From Novosphingobium sp. Leaf2 (GTDB taxonomy: Bacteria; Pseudomonadota; Alphaproteobacteria; Sphingomonadales; Sphingomonadaceae), in the NCBI RefSeq assembly GCF_001421325.1, contig NZ_LMJY01000021.1, forward strand, positions 1-64,000: DNA of 64,000 nt, given 5' to 3'. The notes below the pieces were generated by a model that was not told the origin of the DNA, made no database searches, and worked only from the letters and a program-made list of their open reading frames with translations. Positions 56,997 through 64,000 of this stretch are shown piece after piece. A program made the translations under genes and the position numbers. The stretch's first letter is position 1; every line of letters starts with the position of its first letter.

Positions 56997-57032
56997 GCGG
57001 GGCCGGCCGGGGAGGAGATCGGCCGGCCCCGC
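56997..57032. terminator. Bidirectional terminator between acs and the GH3 gene
   Basis: GCGGGGCCGGCC (56997-57008) and GGCCGGCCCCGC (57021-57032) form a perfect 12-base stem in the 51 bases between convergent genes. A second stem (GGGAGGA/TCCTCCC, 57034-57051) overlaps the GH3 stop codon. Confidence 0.75.
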
Positions 57033-57040
57033 TGGGAGGA

Positions 57041-59263
57041 TCACTCCTCCCAATGGCGTGCGCGCAAGCGGGCGGTAACCGGCGTGCCAAGGGTTTGCGC
57101 ATCCTTGCCGATGGCGAACGCATATTCGCCTTCGGGCATGGTCCAGCCGCCGTCCTTCCAGTCTGCCAGCAGGCGCGGGTCGATGGTAAGGGTGACCTTG
57201 CGGCTTGCACCGGGCGCCAGATCCACGCGCTGGAAACCGACCAGACGCTGGAGCTGCGCGCCAGACCGGCTGACGAGATAGACTTGCGCCACCGTGGCGC
57301 CTGCGCGCTTGCCGGTGTTCTTCACGGTGAGGCGCGCGGTGGCGCCATCGGTCTGCAAGCCCGTGGCATCAAAGCTCGTGTAGCTAAGTCCATAGCCGAA
57401 GGGGAACAGTGCCTTCTGCCCCTTACGGGCGTTCCATCGGTAGCCGACGTCGGAACCTTCGATGTCGTAGTTGACCGTCAATTTGGCATCGGGGGTAGGC
57501 GGGCCGCCCATGAAGTTGGGCTCCAGCTGGTCGTACCCATCAAGGGCAGGGCGGGGCAATTGCGACAGGCTGGCCGGGAAGGTGATCGGCAGGTGCCCCG
57601 ACGGGTTGGTGTCGCCAAACAGCACCGAAGCAATCGCTTCGCCCCCGCGTGCGCCGGGGTACCATGCCTGGACCACCGCGGCGACCTTGTCGAGCCAGGG
57701 CATGGCGACCGGGTTACCGGTTTCCAGCACCACGATGGTGTTGGGGTTCACCGCCGCTACTGCCGCGATCATCGCATCCTGGCCTTCCGGTAGCGACAGG
57801 TCGGCTTGGTCAAAGCCTTCGGATGCCCACTTGGTGGCAAAGATGACCACCACTTCCGCGCGCTTCGCCTGCGCTACAGCGTCGGCGATGTAACGGCCAT
57901 CACGGTAGAAAACCTGCGCCTTGGGCGCCAGCGCCTTGATCGCCGCCAGGGGCGAAGAGCGATGATAGGCCTGCGCCAGGAACGGCGACCATTCGCCGCC
58001 GCCGCTTAGCGGAACATTGACGGCTGGCCCGCCTTCGCCCTGCACCTGGCTGGAACCGCCGCCCGAAAGCACACCCGAATCCGCATAGCCGCCGATGAGC
58101 GCAATCGTCTTCGCGGTTTTCGCCAGCGGTAGTGCGGCGCGTTCGTTGCGCAGCAGCACGATGCCCTGCTTTGCGGTTTCCAGCGCAACCGCGCCATCGG
58201 CGGCAAAGTCGATCTTGCCGCCCTTGCTGACCGGATGCGTGTCCAGCCCGTTATCGTAGATGGCCCAGAGGATCCGCTTGTTCATGTCGTCAAGCCGCGC
58301 GGCGTAGGCCGGGTTGCTGCTGGCGGCAGCGGCCAGTTTGTCCCCGAAGAACACGCCGGGGTCGAGTTGCTCGCCAGACTGCTGGTCCAGCCCCTTGAGC
58401 GCCGCATCCAGACCGGGAACTGCGCCCCAGTCGGACATCACGAAGCCCTTGTAGCCCCAATCTTTCTTGAGCACGGTGTTGAGCAGGTAGTCGCTGGCGC
58501 AGGCCTGCTCCCCATGAATGCGGTTGTAGGCGCACATGACAGAACCCGGGTTGCCGATCTCGATGCCGATCTTGAACGCCAGCAGGTCGCTTTCGCGCGC
58601 ATGGGCATCGGAAATCTGCACGTCGGCAAACTTGCGGCCCGTTTCCTGGCCGTTGAGCGCGAAGTGCTTGATCGTGGAAATGACGTGATTGGACTGGATG
58701 CCCTGAAGAGCATTGCCCACCAGCACGCCGGTCAGCAGCGGGTCTTCGGACAGGTATTCGAACGTGCGCCCGTTGCGCGGATCGCGCATCAGGTTCGCGC
58801 CGCCGGCCAGCAGCACGTTGAACCCTTTGGCGCGCGTTTCCGATCCGATCATCGCCCCGCCACGGCGCAGGATATCCGGGTTCCACGTGGACGCCATGGC
58901 CAGGCCCGAGGGCAGGGCGGTGGCCCCGTCCTTGCGAATGCCGAAAACGTAGGAGACGCCAAGACTGGCATCGGTTTCGGTAAGCGCCGGCACGCCAAGG
59001 CGCGGGATACCGGCCACGTAGCCAGCGCCTGGCACCGCGTCATCCGGGAACTTGGGCGGATTGGGCCCGATCGGCAGCGGCATGACCCCGTGCGTCAGGA
59101 TGGTCTTTTCCGCCGGCGTCATCTGCTTCACCGTTGCGACCGCGCGGTCCTCGGCGGCCTTCGATGCGGCCGGGGTCGCGGTCTGTGCAAAGCTGGTGCC
59201 GGCGATCGCCAGTGCCGCAAGGCCCACGCTGCCGGCAATTACCCGCTTGAATGATGTTTGCAT
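57041..59263 (-). CDS. bglX: Secreted glycoside hydrolase family 3 beta-glucosidase-type enzyme
   Basis: A 740-residue GH3 enzyme with a signal peptide (SVGLAALAIAGTSFA-QT), probably periplasmic. The first domain has IKHFALNGQETGR and the catalytic nucleophile aspartate near residue 277 in GFVMSDWGAV. The second alpha/beta domain and a C-terminal fibronectin-type-III-like domain (VKNTGKRAGATVAQVYL) follow. Members release terminal beta-linked glucose or xylose from oligosaccharides. ATG 59263 with GAGGGA upstream is preferred over a longer frame to 59323. It lies 56 bases downstream of the GH2 gene on the same strand, probably as one operon. Confidence 0.93.
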   Translation of the reverse strand: MQTSFKRVIAGSVGLAALAIAGTSFAQTATPAASKAAEDRAVATVKQMTPAEKTILTHGVMPLPIGPNPPKFPDDAVPGAGYVAGIPRLGVPALTETDASLGVSYVFGIRKDGATALPSGLAMASTWNPDILRRGGAMIGSETRAKGFNVLLAGGANLMRDPRNGRTFEYLSEDPLLTGVLVGNALQGIQSNHVISTIKHFALNGQETGRKFADVQISDAHARESDLLAFKIGIEIGNPGSVMCAYNRIHGEQACASDYLLNTVLKKDWGYKGFVMSDWGAVPGLDAALKGLDQQSGEQLDPGVFFGDKLAAAASSNPAYAARLDDMNKRILWAIYDNGLDTHPVSKGGKIDFAADGAVALETAKQGIVLLRNERAALPLAKTAKTIALIGGYADSGVLSGGGSSQVQGEGGPAVNVPLSGGGEWSPFLAQAYHRSSPLAAIKALAPKAQVFYRDGRYIADAVAQAKRAEVVVIFATKWASEGFDQADLSLPEGQDAMIAAVAAVNPNTIVVLETGNPVAMPWLDKVAAVVQAWYPGARGGEAIASVLFGDTNPSGHLPITFPASLSQLPRPALDGYDQLEPNFMGGPPTPDAKLTVNYDIEGSDVGYRWNARKGQKALFPFGYGLSYTSFDATGLQTDGATARLTVKNTGKRAGATVAQVYLVSRSGAQLQRLVGFQRVDLAPGASRKVTLTIDPRLLADWKDGGWTMPEGEYAFAIGKDAQTLGTPVTARLRARHWEE

Positions 59264-59319
59264 AAATCCCTCATGACGTGCGGCTGCGCCAAAGCGCATG
59301 TGATGACCGGCCCTCAATA

Positions 59320-62067
59320 TCATCGCCGAGGCCCGGCACTGGAAATCTCGATGGCGGACACGATGGCTTCCCCCTTCGAAGGCAGAAACGCAAGATCCAG
59401 GACACCATTTGACACAGTGACGGTCGCGGTGCGCTTGATCGCGGCTGACAGTCCGGCAAGCGCGGCAATATCCAGCTTGCCAACCACGACCCGGCCATTG
59501 GCCGTCACGTCGAACACCCGCTGCCCGGCGGGCTTTTCAGGCTCCACGAAAGTCAGCGTGACCTGATAGCGCCCGTTGCCGACCGGCACACGGTAATGGA
59601 ACGTACCTTCGCGATACGTGGCGGCGACGGCGCTGTCTGCCGTCCCGCTGATGACGGCGGCGACGGCAGGTTTGCCGTAATCGGCAGGCTTGTCCAGCGT
59701 GCCGGTCTTGCCGCCATCGAAGAAGGCATCCGATCCAAACCGTACGGAAGCGGGCGCGGCAACGATGGTTCCGGCATCGATACGGACATGCGCTTGCGCG
59801 TCGCTAGCAAGGTTCCAGGTTACACTGTCGCTGACAATCCCTGACGCGAATTGACCCTTGGCGACGATAGCATTGGCGCCCCCGTTGAGCGTTACGGCCT
59901 TCCATTCGCAAACGGCATCGACGCAGGCCTGACGGGTCCCGAGCGAGCGGCCATTAACGAACAGTTCGGTCGCCGGCGCATTGCTGTAAACGCGTACGTC
60001 AGTGATCTTGTACGCGCGATCGGCATAACGGCGGCCGTTGATGTGCACGCTTGGCGCAGCATTCCAGTTCGCCTTGTAGAAGTAGAAGGCGTCCTTGCGG
60101 GTCTTGCGGTCATAGGTGACCAGACCCTTGGTGTTGATGTCCTGCGCATCGCCTTCGTTGCGGATAGTGGTGGCAAAATCGAAGCTGTTCCACAGCCACG
60201 TCGCCCACAGATACGGCCGCGCCTTCAGCGCCTTCCAGGCCTCTTCATGAATGTAGCTTTCGTATTCTTCGGGCTGGCGGGCACCGCGCGAATCGATGGG
60301 GCCGCCGTGTACGTCGTCGGTGTGGATGGTGGTTGCGCCGCCTGCACCGTATTCGGTCACGGCCAGCGGTTGCGCCGGGCGCTTGGCATGAAGGGCGTCA
60401 AGTGCGGGCCCGAAATCGCCAGGTACGCCGAAATACCACCCGAAATAACGGTTGGCGCCGCCCAGATCGGCAGCGACAGCCGTGACAGGGATGTCCACGC
60501 CTTCATTGAACAGCCGGCCTTCGCAGCAGGTCGCCAGCGCAGTGGGGCGCGAAGGATCCTGCGCGTGGGCCAGCGTCTGCAGCCGGGCGAGCAGCGGCAT
60601 GGGATCGGGGACCTTGCCGTCCTTGTACCCGGTGAGGAACGCCGGGAACGAGTTGCCGAAATCGACCTCATTCGCGATGCCCCAGTTTACCACCGAGGCA
60701 TGGTTCTGGTTCTGGCGGATCAGTTCGCGCAGTTGCTGTTCGGCATTCGCCACCAGAGCCGGGCGGGGTTCAAGTTCGCCCTTGCGGGTCCAGGCCGAGA
60801 CCAGCGGTATCTCGTCCCACAGCAGAAACCCGTAGCGGTCCGCAAGGTCGTGGATGGTCTGGCCATGCTGGTAGTGCGTCAGGCGGATGGCGTTCACCCC
60901 CATGTCGCGCATGGTCGTCATGTCATCGGCCACATCCGCCGGAGTGATCGCCCACCCTTTGCCTTCGCGGTCCTGGTGATAGCCCACGCCGTGCACGTCC
61001 ACATGCTTGCCGTTGAGGAACAGGCCCTTGTCGGCATCGATCCGGATTGTGCGCACGCCAAACGGCTGGCTCACGCTATCCAGCACGCGGCCTTTGGCAT
61101 CACGAACAGCGACTTGCAGAGTGTAAAGGTATGGATCCTCGACGCCTTGCCACAAGTGCGGTGCGGCTACATTCAATGCTGCGGACACGTCGCTGATCGT
61201 GCCGGGCGCCACTTTGACCGGAACCGTGGTGACTGCCGCTTCGCCGCCCTGCCGGTCGATAAGCCGGGCCTGAAGGGTCAGGTTGGCGGTGCGGGTTCCA
61301 TCGTTGGCGATGCGCCCCGAAAGGCTGATGCGTGCCGTCTGCGCGCTTGCGGATACCGTCGTCGCCCGGAAGCCCGGCCCGCCGTAATCGGCCATATCCA
61401 GATGGACCGGATCTGTCAGGACGAGCCGCGCGGGACGGTATATGCCGCCGTGGACGAAGAAATCGCCGGTCAATGGCAGCACATCTGCCGTGGGTGAATT
61501 GGCGGTATCAACGGCGGTGTTGTCCGCACGAACGACGAGGACGTTGACCTGACCCGGCTTGATCGCCTTGGTCGCATCGACGCGAAAGCGCGAAAACCCG
61601 CCTGCGTGATCCCCCAGTTTCACGCCGTTCAGCCAGACGCTGGCGATCCGGCTGACGGCGTCGAATTCGATCCAGGCGCGCTTGTTACGCGCCGATGCAT
61701 CGGGGGTGAAGGTCAGGCGGTACCAGCCGGGGCCCTGCGTCTTGTCAACCGTATCAGCCCGATTGAGGTGACTGGCGGGATCGGGACGGTAATAGCCGAC
61801 GCGGTTCCACGTATGCGGCAGGGCTACCGCCTGCCAAGCGCTATCGTCGAACGACGGGGTAACTGCCAAGGCCGGCGCGTCCCCTTTCTGGAAACGCCAA
61901 CCGGTATCGAGATCAATCGTCTGCCGGGGTTCCGCACGTGGCGACGCATCCAAGCTTTGTACTGCTGGCTGATGGGCGCGGGCAACGCCGGGGATCGTCA
62001 GCGCAAGCAGAACGCCCAAGGTAAACTGGCTTTTCGACACGGTGATTGCTCTCCCAGCTCTTACCAT
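59320..62067 (-). CDS. Glycoside hydrolase family 2 protein with malectin-like C-terminal domain
   Basis: A 915-residue secreted enzyme (signal peptide around FTLGVLLALTIPGVARA). It has the sugar-binding jelly-roll (LDTGWRFQKGD, LPHTWNRVGYY), the immunoglobulin-like domain and the TIM barrel. The acid/base glutamate is near residue 466 (NWGIANEVDF) and the nucleophile near 571 (AVTEYGAGG). The C-terminal ~140 residues are malectin-like (FVEPEKPAGQRVFDV), a carbohydrate-binding fold. The family includes beta-galactosidases and beta-glucuronidases; the substrate is open. The ATG at 62067 may be the start; GTG 62040, with a better-spaced GGGAGAG, is a strong alternative. It is divergent from a TonB receptor gene. 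Confidence 0.9.
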   Translation of the reverse strand: MVRAGRAITVSKSQFTLGVLLALTIPGVARAHQPAVQSLDASPRAEPRQTIDLDTGWRFQKGDAPALAVTPSFDDSAWQAVALPHTWNRVGYYRPDPASHLNRADTVDKTQGPGWYRLTFTPDASARNKRAWIEFDAVSRIASVWLNGVKLGDHAGGFSRFRVDATKAIKPGQVNVLVVRADNTAVDTANSPTADVLPLTGDFFVHGGIYRPARLVLTDPVHLDMADYGGPGFRATTVSASAQTARISLSGRIANDGTRTANLTLQARLIDRQGGEAAVTTVPVKVAPGTISDVSAALNVAAPHLWQGVEDPYLYTLQVAVRDAKGRVLDSVSQPFGVRTIRIDADKGLFLNGKHVDVHGVGYHQDREGKGWAITPADVADDMTTMRDMGVNAIRLTHYQHGQTIHDLADRYGFLLWDEIPLVSAWTRKGELEPRPALVANAEQQLRELIRQNQNHASVVNWGIANEVDFGNSFPAFLTGYKDGKVPDPMPLLARLQTLAHAQDPSRPTALATCCEGRLFNEGVDIPVTAVAADLGGANRYFGWYFGVPGDFGPALDALHAKRPAQPLAVTEYGAGGATTIHTDDVHGGPIDSRGARQPEEYESYIHEEAWKALKARPYLWATWLWNSFDFATTIRNEGDAQDINTKGLVTYDRKTRKDAFYFYKANWNAAPSVHINGRRYADRAYKITDVRVYSNAPATELFVNGRSLGTRQACVDAVCEWKAVTLNGGANAIVAKGQFASGIVSDSVTWNLASDAQAHVRIDAGTIVAAPASVRFGSDAFFDGGKTGTLDKPADYGKPAVAAVISGTADSAVAATYREGTFHYRVPVGNGRYQVTLTFVEPEKPAGQRVFDVTANGRVVVGKLDIAALAGLSAAIKRTATVTVSNGVLDLAFLPSKGEAIVSAIEISSAGPRR

Positions 62068-62080
62068 ATTGATCTTACCA
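62059..62080. promoter_or_regulatory. Directly repeated TCTTACCA sites at the GH2 start, candidate operator
   Basis: TCTTACCA occurs at 62059-62066 and again at 62073-62080, 14 bases apart. Related sequences follow in the same gap: TGGTAA at 62153-62158 and CTTACCA at 62236-62242. Repeats of this kind between a TonB receptor and glycoside hydrolase genes suggest binding by a LacI- or GntR-type sugar regulator, which is not itself in the window. Confidence 0.4.
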
Positions 62081-62279
62081 CTCCTTTCGGCGGTGGGTGA
62101 TGAGTTGTCAATGGAGCTGACTACGGCGGGTCAACCGTTGGCGGGTTAGGCGTGGTAAAATTGTCGAAGCAGGATAAAATCACCAATTGGCCTAACAATC
62201 AGCGTTGACCTTACAAAGTCCGTTGATAAAGAGGCCTTACCAGATCGCTTCACAAGCGGCTTATCCGGAGGAGGTTACC

Positions 62280-64000
62280 TTGCGCCATTCATCAGTCCTG
62301 TTCGCCACGTCAGCGGTTCTTGCGCTGGCGGCAATCCCCGCGCATGCGCAATCCGCTTCCCCCGCCGCCGCCCAAGCTGCCGACGCTGCGCCGCAGGCTG
62401 CCGAGCAGAGCGGCGGCCTGGAAGAAATCGTGGTGACCGCGCAGAAGCGCGAACAGAACCTGCAGGACGTGCCTGTCGCTGTCAGCGCGATCGGTGCCGA
62501 CCAGATCGAAGCGCGCGGCGTGGCGACGTTCACTGACGTTGCCCGCGTTTCGCCCAGCTTGACCATCACTGAAAATACCAACGCAACTGGCAGCAGCATC
62601 AACTTGCGCGGTATCGGCACGTTTTCCTTCAGCATCGGCATCGAGCCCAGCGTCGCCATCGTCGTGGACGACGTGGCGCTGCTGCAGCAGGCGCAGGCGT
62701 TCTCGGGCCTTAACGACATCGCGCGCCTCGAAGTGCTGCGCGGTCCGCAAGGTACCCTGTTTGGCAAGAACGCGTCTGCCGGCGTCATCAACATCGTCAC
62801 GCAGGGCCCGACCAAAACGCTGACCGGTTCGGTCGGCGCGGTGCTGACCACGGATGACCAGCGCCGGATCGAAGGCATGCTGTCGGGTCCGCTGACGCAG
62901 GGCGTCGGCTTCCGCCTGAACGCGTTCTACGATGACCGCGATGGTTACGTCAAAAACCTGAACACCGGGCACGATCTCAATGGCGAACGCAGCTATGGCG
63001 TTCGCGGCCGTGTTGACGTGGAAGCGGCCTCCAATCTCGATGTCGTGCTGACCGGTGCATACTCCAACACCAAGAGCAACGGCCTGGTACGTACGTTCCG
63101 CAGCGTGAATCCGGGCGCCAGCGTATTTGGCGCGCCGATCGCAGGATCGATCGTCGGCATCGAGCCGTCCGACGACAACTACAAGATCCGTCTTGATACC
63201 GAGCCGGAAAACGTCAGCAAGCAGGCGATGTTTACCGGGCACGCAACGCTTGATCTGGGCGGCGCCAATCTGGTGTCGATCACGGCTTATCAGGACTGGC
63301 GCTTCAATTTCATCGAGGATCTGGACACGCTCGGCACGCCGACTCTGCTCAACACGGCTGATCCCACCAGCATCCTGCCTAACGGCTCTTCGGCAGTCGC
63401 CAACTTCCACGCGAAGAACTTCACGCAGGAATTGCGCCTCGTTTCCACCGGCAGCCGCCGTCTCGATTACCTGTTCGCACTGTTCTACGCGAACGGCGAT
63501 ACCACGCGTGACTATGCACGTGGTCCCAACGCGGCGACCAGCTGGGACGCCAGCGCCAAGACCGAAACGTTCGCGGCCTTCGCGCAGCTGACGTACGACA
63601 TCACCGATACCACGCACCTCGATGGCGGCATCCGCTATAACCACGAGAAGATCGGCGCGAGCTTCCTCAACACCACCAACGTGGCGGTGCCGCCGGCCAA
63701 CAACGCCAGCTGCCTTTCGGAATGCACTGGCTCCGGCACCGATGACCGCGTGACTTACAAGGTTTCGCTGCGCCAGGATGTTGCGGACCAGGTGATGGTC
63801 TATGCCTCGTACGCCACCGGCTACAAGGGGCAGGGCTTTGACATCAGCACCGGCTTCACGCCGACCCGCGCGGCCAACCCGGTTCGCCCGGAAACCAGCC
63901 AGGCCTATGAAATCGGCGTCAAGAGCCGCTTCCTGGACGACAAGGTGCAGCTGAACCTCACCGGCTTCTGGACCGACTTCAAGGACTTCCAGGCCCAAGG
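62280..64000 (+). CDS. TonB-dependent receptor for glycan uptake (partial)
   Basis: A frame starting at a TTG with GGAGGAGG 5 bases before it stays open to the window end, giving about 573 residues. The signal peptide ends near IPAHAQS, followed by the TonB box and plug: GGLEEIVVTAQKREQNLQDV, NLRGIGTFSF and LEVLRGPQGTLFGKNASAGV. The barrel begins after that and is cut by the window edge. It is divergent from the GH2 and GH3 genes, so it probably imports the oligosaccharide that they digest in the periplasm. The codon use and motifs are typical of sphingomonad receptors. No in-frame ATG upstream gives a signal peptide. Confidence 0.92.
   Translation, partial: MRHSSVLFATSAVLALAAIPAHAQSASPAAAQAADAAPQAAEQSGGLEEIVVTAQKREQNLQDVPVAVSAIGADQIEARGVATFTDVARVSPSLTITENTNATGSSINLRGIGTFSFSIGIEPSVAIVVDDVALLQQAQAFSGLNDIARLEVLRGPQGTLFGKNASAGVINIVTQGPTKTLTGSVGAVLTTDDQRRIEGMLSGPLTQGVGFRLNAFYDDRDGYVKNLNTGHDLNGERSYGVRGRVDVEAASNLDVVLTGAYSNTKSNGLVRTFRSVNPGASVFGAPIAGSIVGIEPSDDNYKIRLDTEPENVSKQAMFTGHATLDLGGANLVSITAYQDWRFNFIEDLDTLGTPTLLNTADPTSILPNGSSAVANFHAKNFTQELRLVSTGSRRLDYLFALFYANGDTTRDYARGPNAATSWDASAKTETFAAFAQLTYDITDTTHLDGGIRYNHEKIGASFLNTTNVAVPPANNASCLSECTGSGTDDRVTYKVSLRQDVADQVMVYASYATGYKGQGFDISTGFTPTRAANPVRPETSQAYEIGVKSRFLDDKVQLNLTGFWTDFKDFQAQ

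Noticed and set aside
59851..61497. A 548-residue open frame opposite the GH2 gene
   Set aside because: Antisense shadow with no domain; GH2 motifs on the other strand are clear.
62310..63998. A 562-residue open frame opposite the second TonB receptor
   Set aside because: Antisense shadow; the receptor on the plus strand has signal peptide, TonB box and plug motifs.
1..64000. Insertion sequences, prophage, integrons, CRISPR arrays
   Set aside because: No transposase, integrase, phage structural gene or regularly spaced repeat was found on reading the window.

Overview
The window looks like a piece of chromosome from an alphaproteobacterium of the sphingomonad type (Novosphingobium, Sphingobium and relatives). 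The clues are GC-rich coding sequence, two TonB-dependent receptors, a Ros/MucR regulator with a basic tail, a DUF6481 protein, a fused transaldolase/glucose-6-phosphate isomerase, DctABD dicarboxylate uptake and a bacteriophytochrome. This assignment rests on recognising gene families, not on a search. I see no insertion sequence, prophage, CRISPR array, rRNA or tRNA.

Layout. 1-9 kb: the tail of an arylmalonate decarboxylase/maleate isomerase-type gene, a c-di-GMP turnover protein, L-serine dehydratase, then a minus-strand run for dicarboxylate uptake (dctA, an alginate-export-type porin, a second dicarboxylate/amino-acid symporter, a GNAT acetyltransferase). 9.1-12.4 kb: divergent dctB-dctD, with a sigma-54-type promoter and two phased dyads in the dctA/dctB gap. 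12.7-18.7 kb: housekeeping and envelope genes (cold-shock protein, DUF6481, spermidine-synthase-like protein, MscS channel, MucR regulator, MlaA). 18.7-23.7 kb: LysR regulator divergent from malate synthase G, RNase H-like protein, glutaredoxin, thioesterase, GlsB-type membrane protein.

24.4-32.9 kb is the accessory heart of the window: two DUF1838 genes, a TonB-dependent receptor, a type-B carboxylesterase, a beta-lactamase-fold serine hydrolase and a third DUF1838 gene, all on the plus strand. All three DUF1838 proteins appear to carry Tat signals. Together these look like an uptake and periplasmic ester-processing system for an unknown substrate. Two pirins and a LysR regulator follow.

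36-47.7 kb: an MFS exporter, rpiA, an MDR oxidoreductase, then a tightly packed pentose-phosphate operon (tkt, tal-pgi fusion, short-type gnd, zwf, HAD phosphatase), with neighbouring genes overlapping or nearly so. 47.9-51.8 kb: a bacteriophytochrome kinase overlapping a LOV hybrid kinase, a red plus blue light-sensing pair. 51.8-54.5 kb: EmrAB-type efflux, with a predicted 35-residue membrane peptide upstream. 55-64 kb: acetyl-CoA synthetase, then a glycan-use locus (secreted GH3 and GH2-malectin enzymes, with a divergent TonB receptor cut by the window end).

Metabolic theme: C4-dicarboxylate uptake, malate synthase and acetyl-CoA synthetase suit growth on organic acids. The pentose-phosphate operon handles sugar phosphates, and the GH2/GH3/TonB locus supplies sugars from oligosaccharides.
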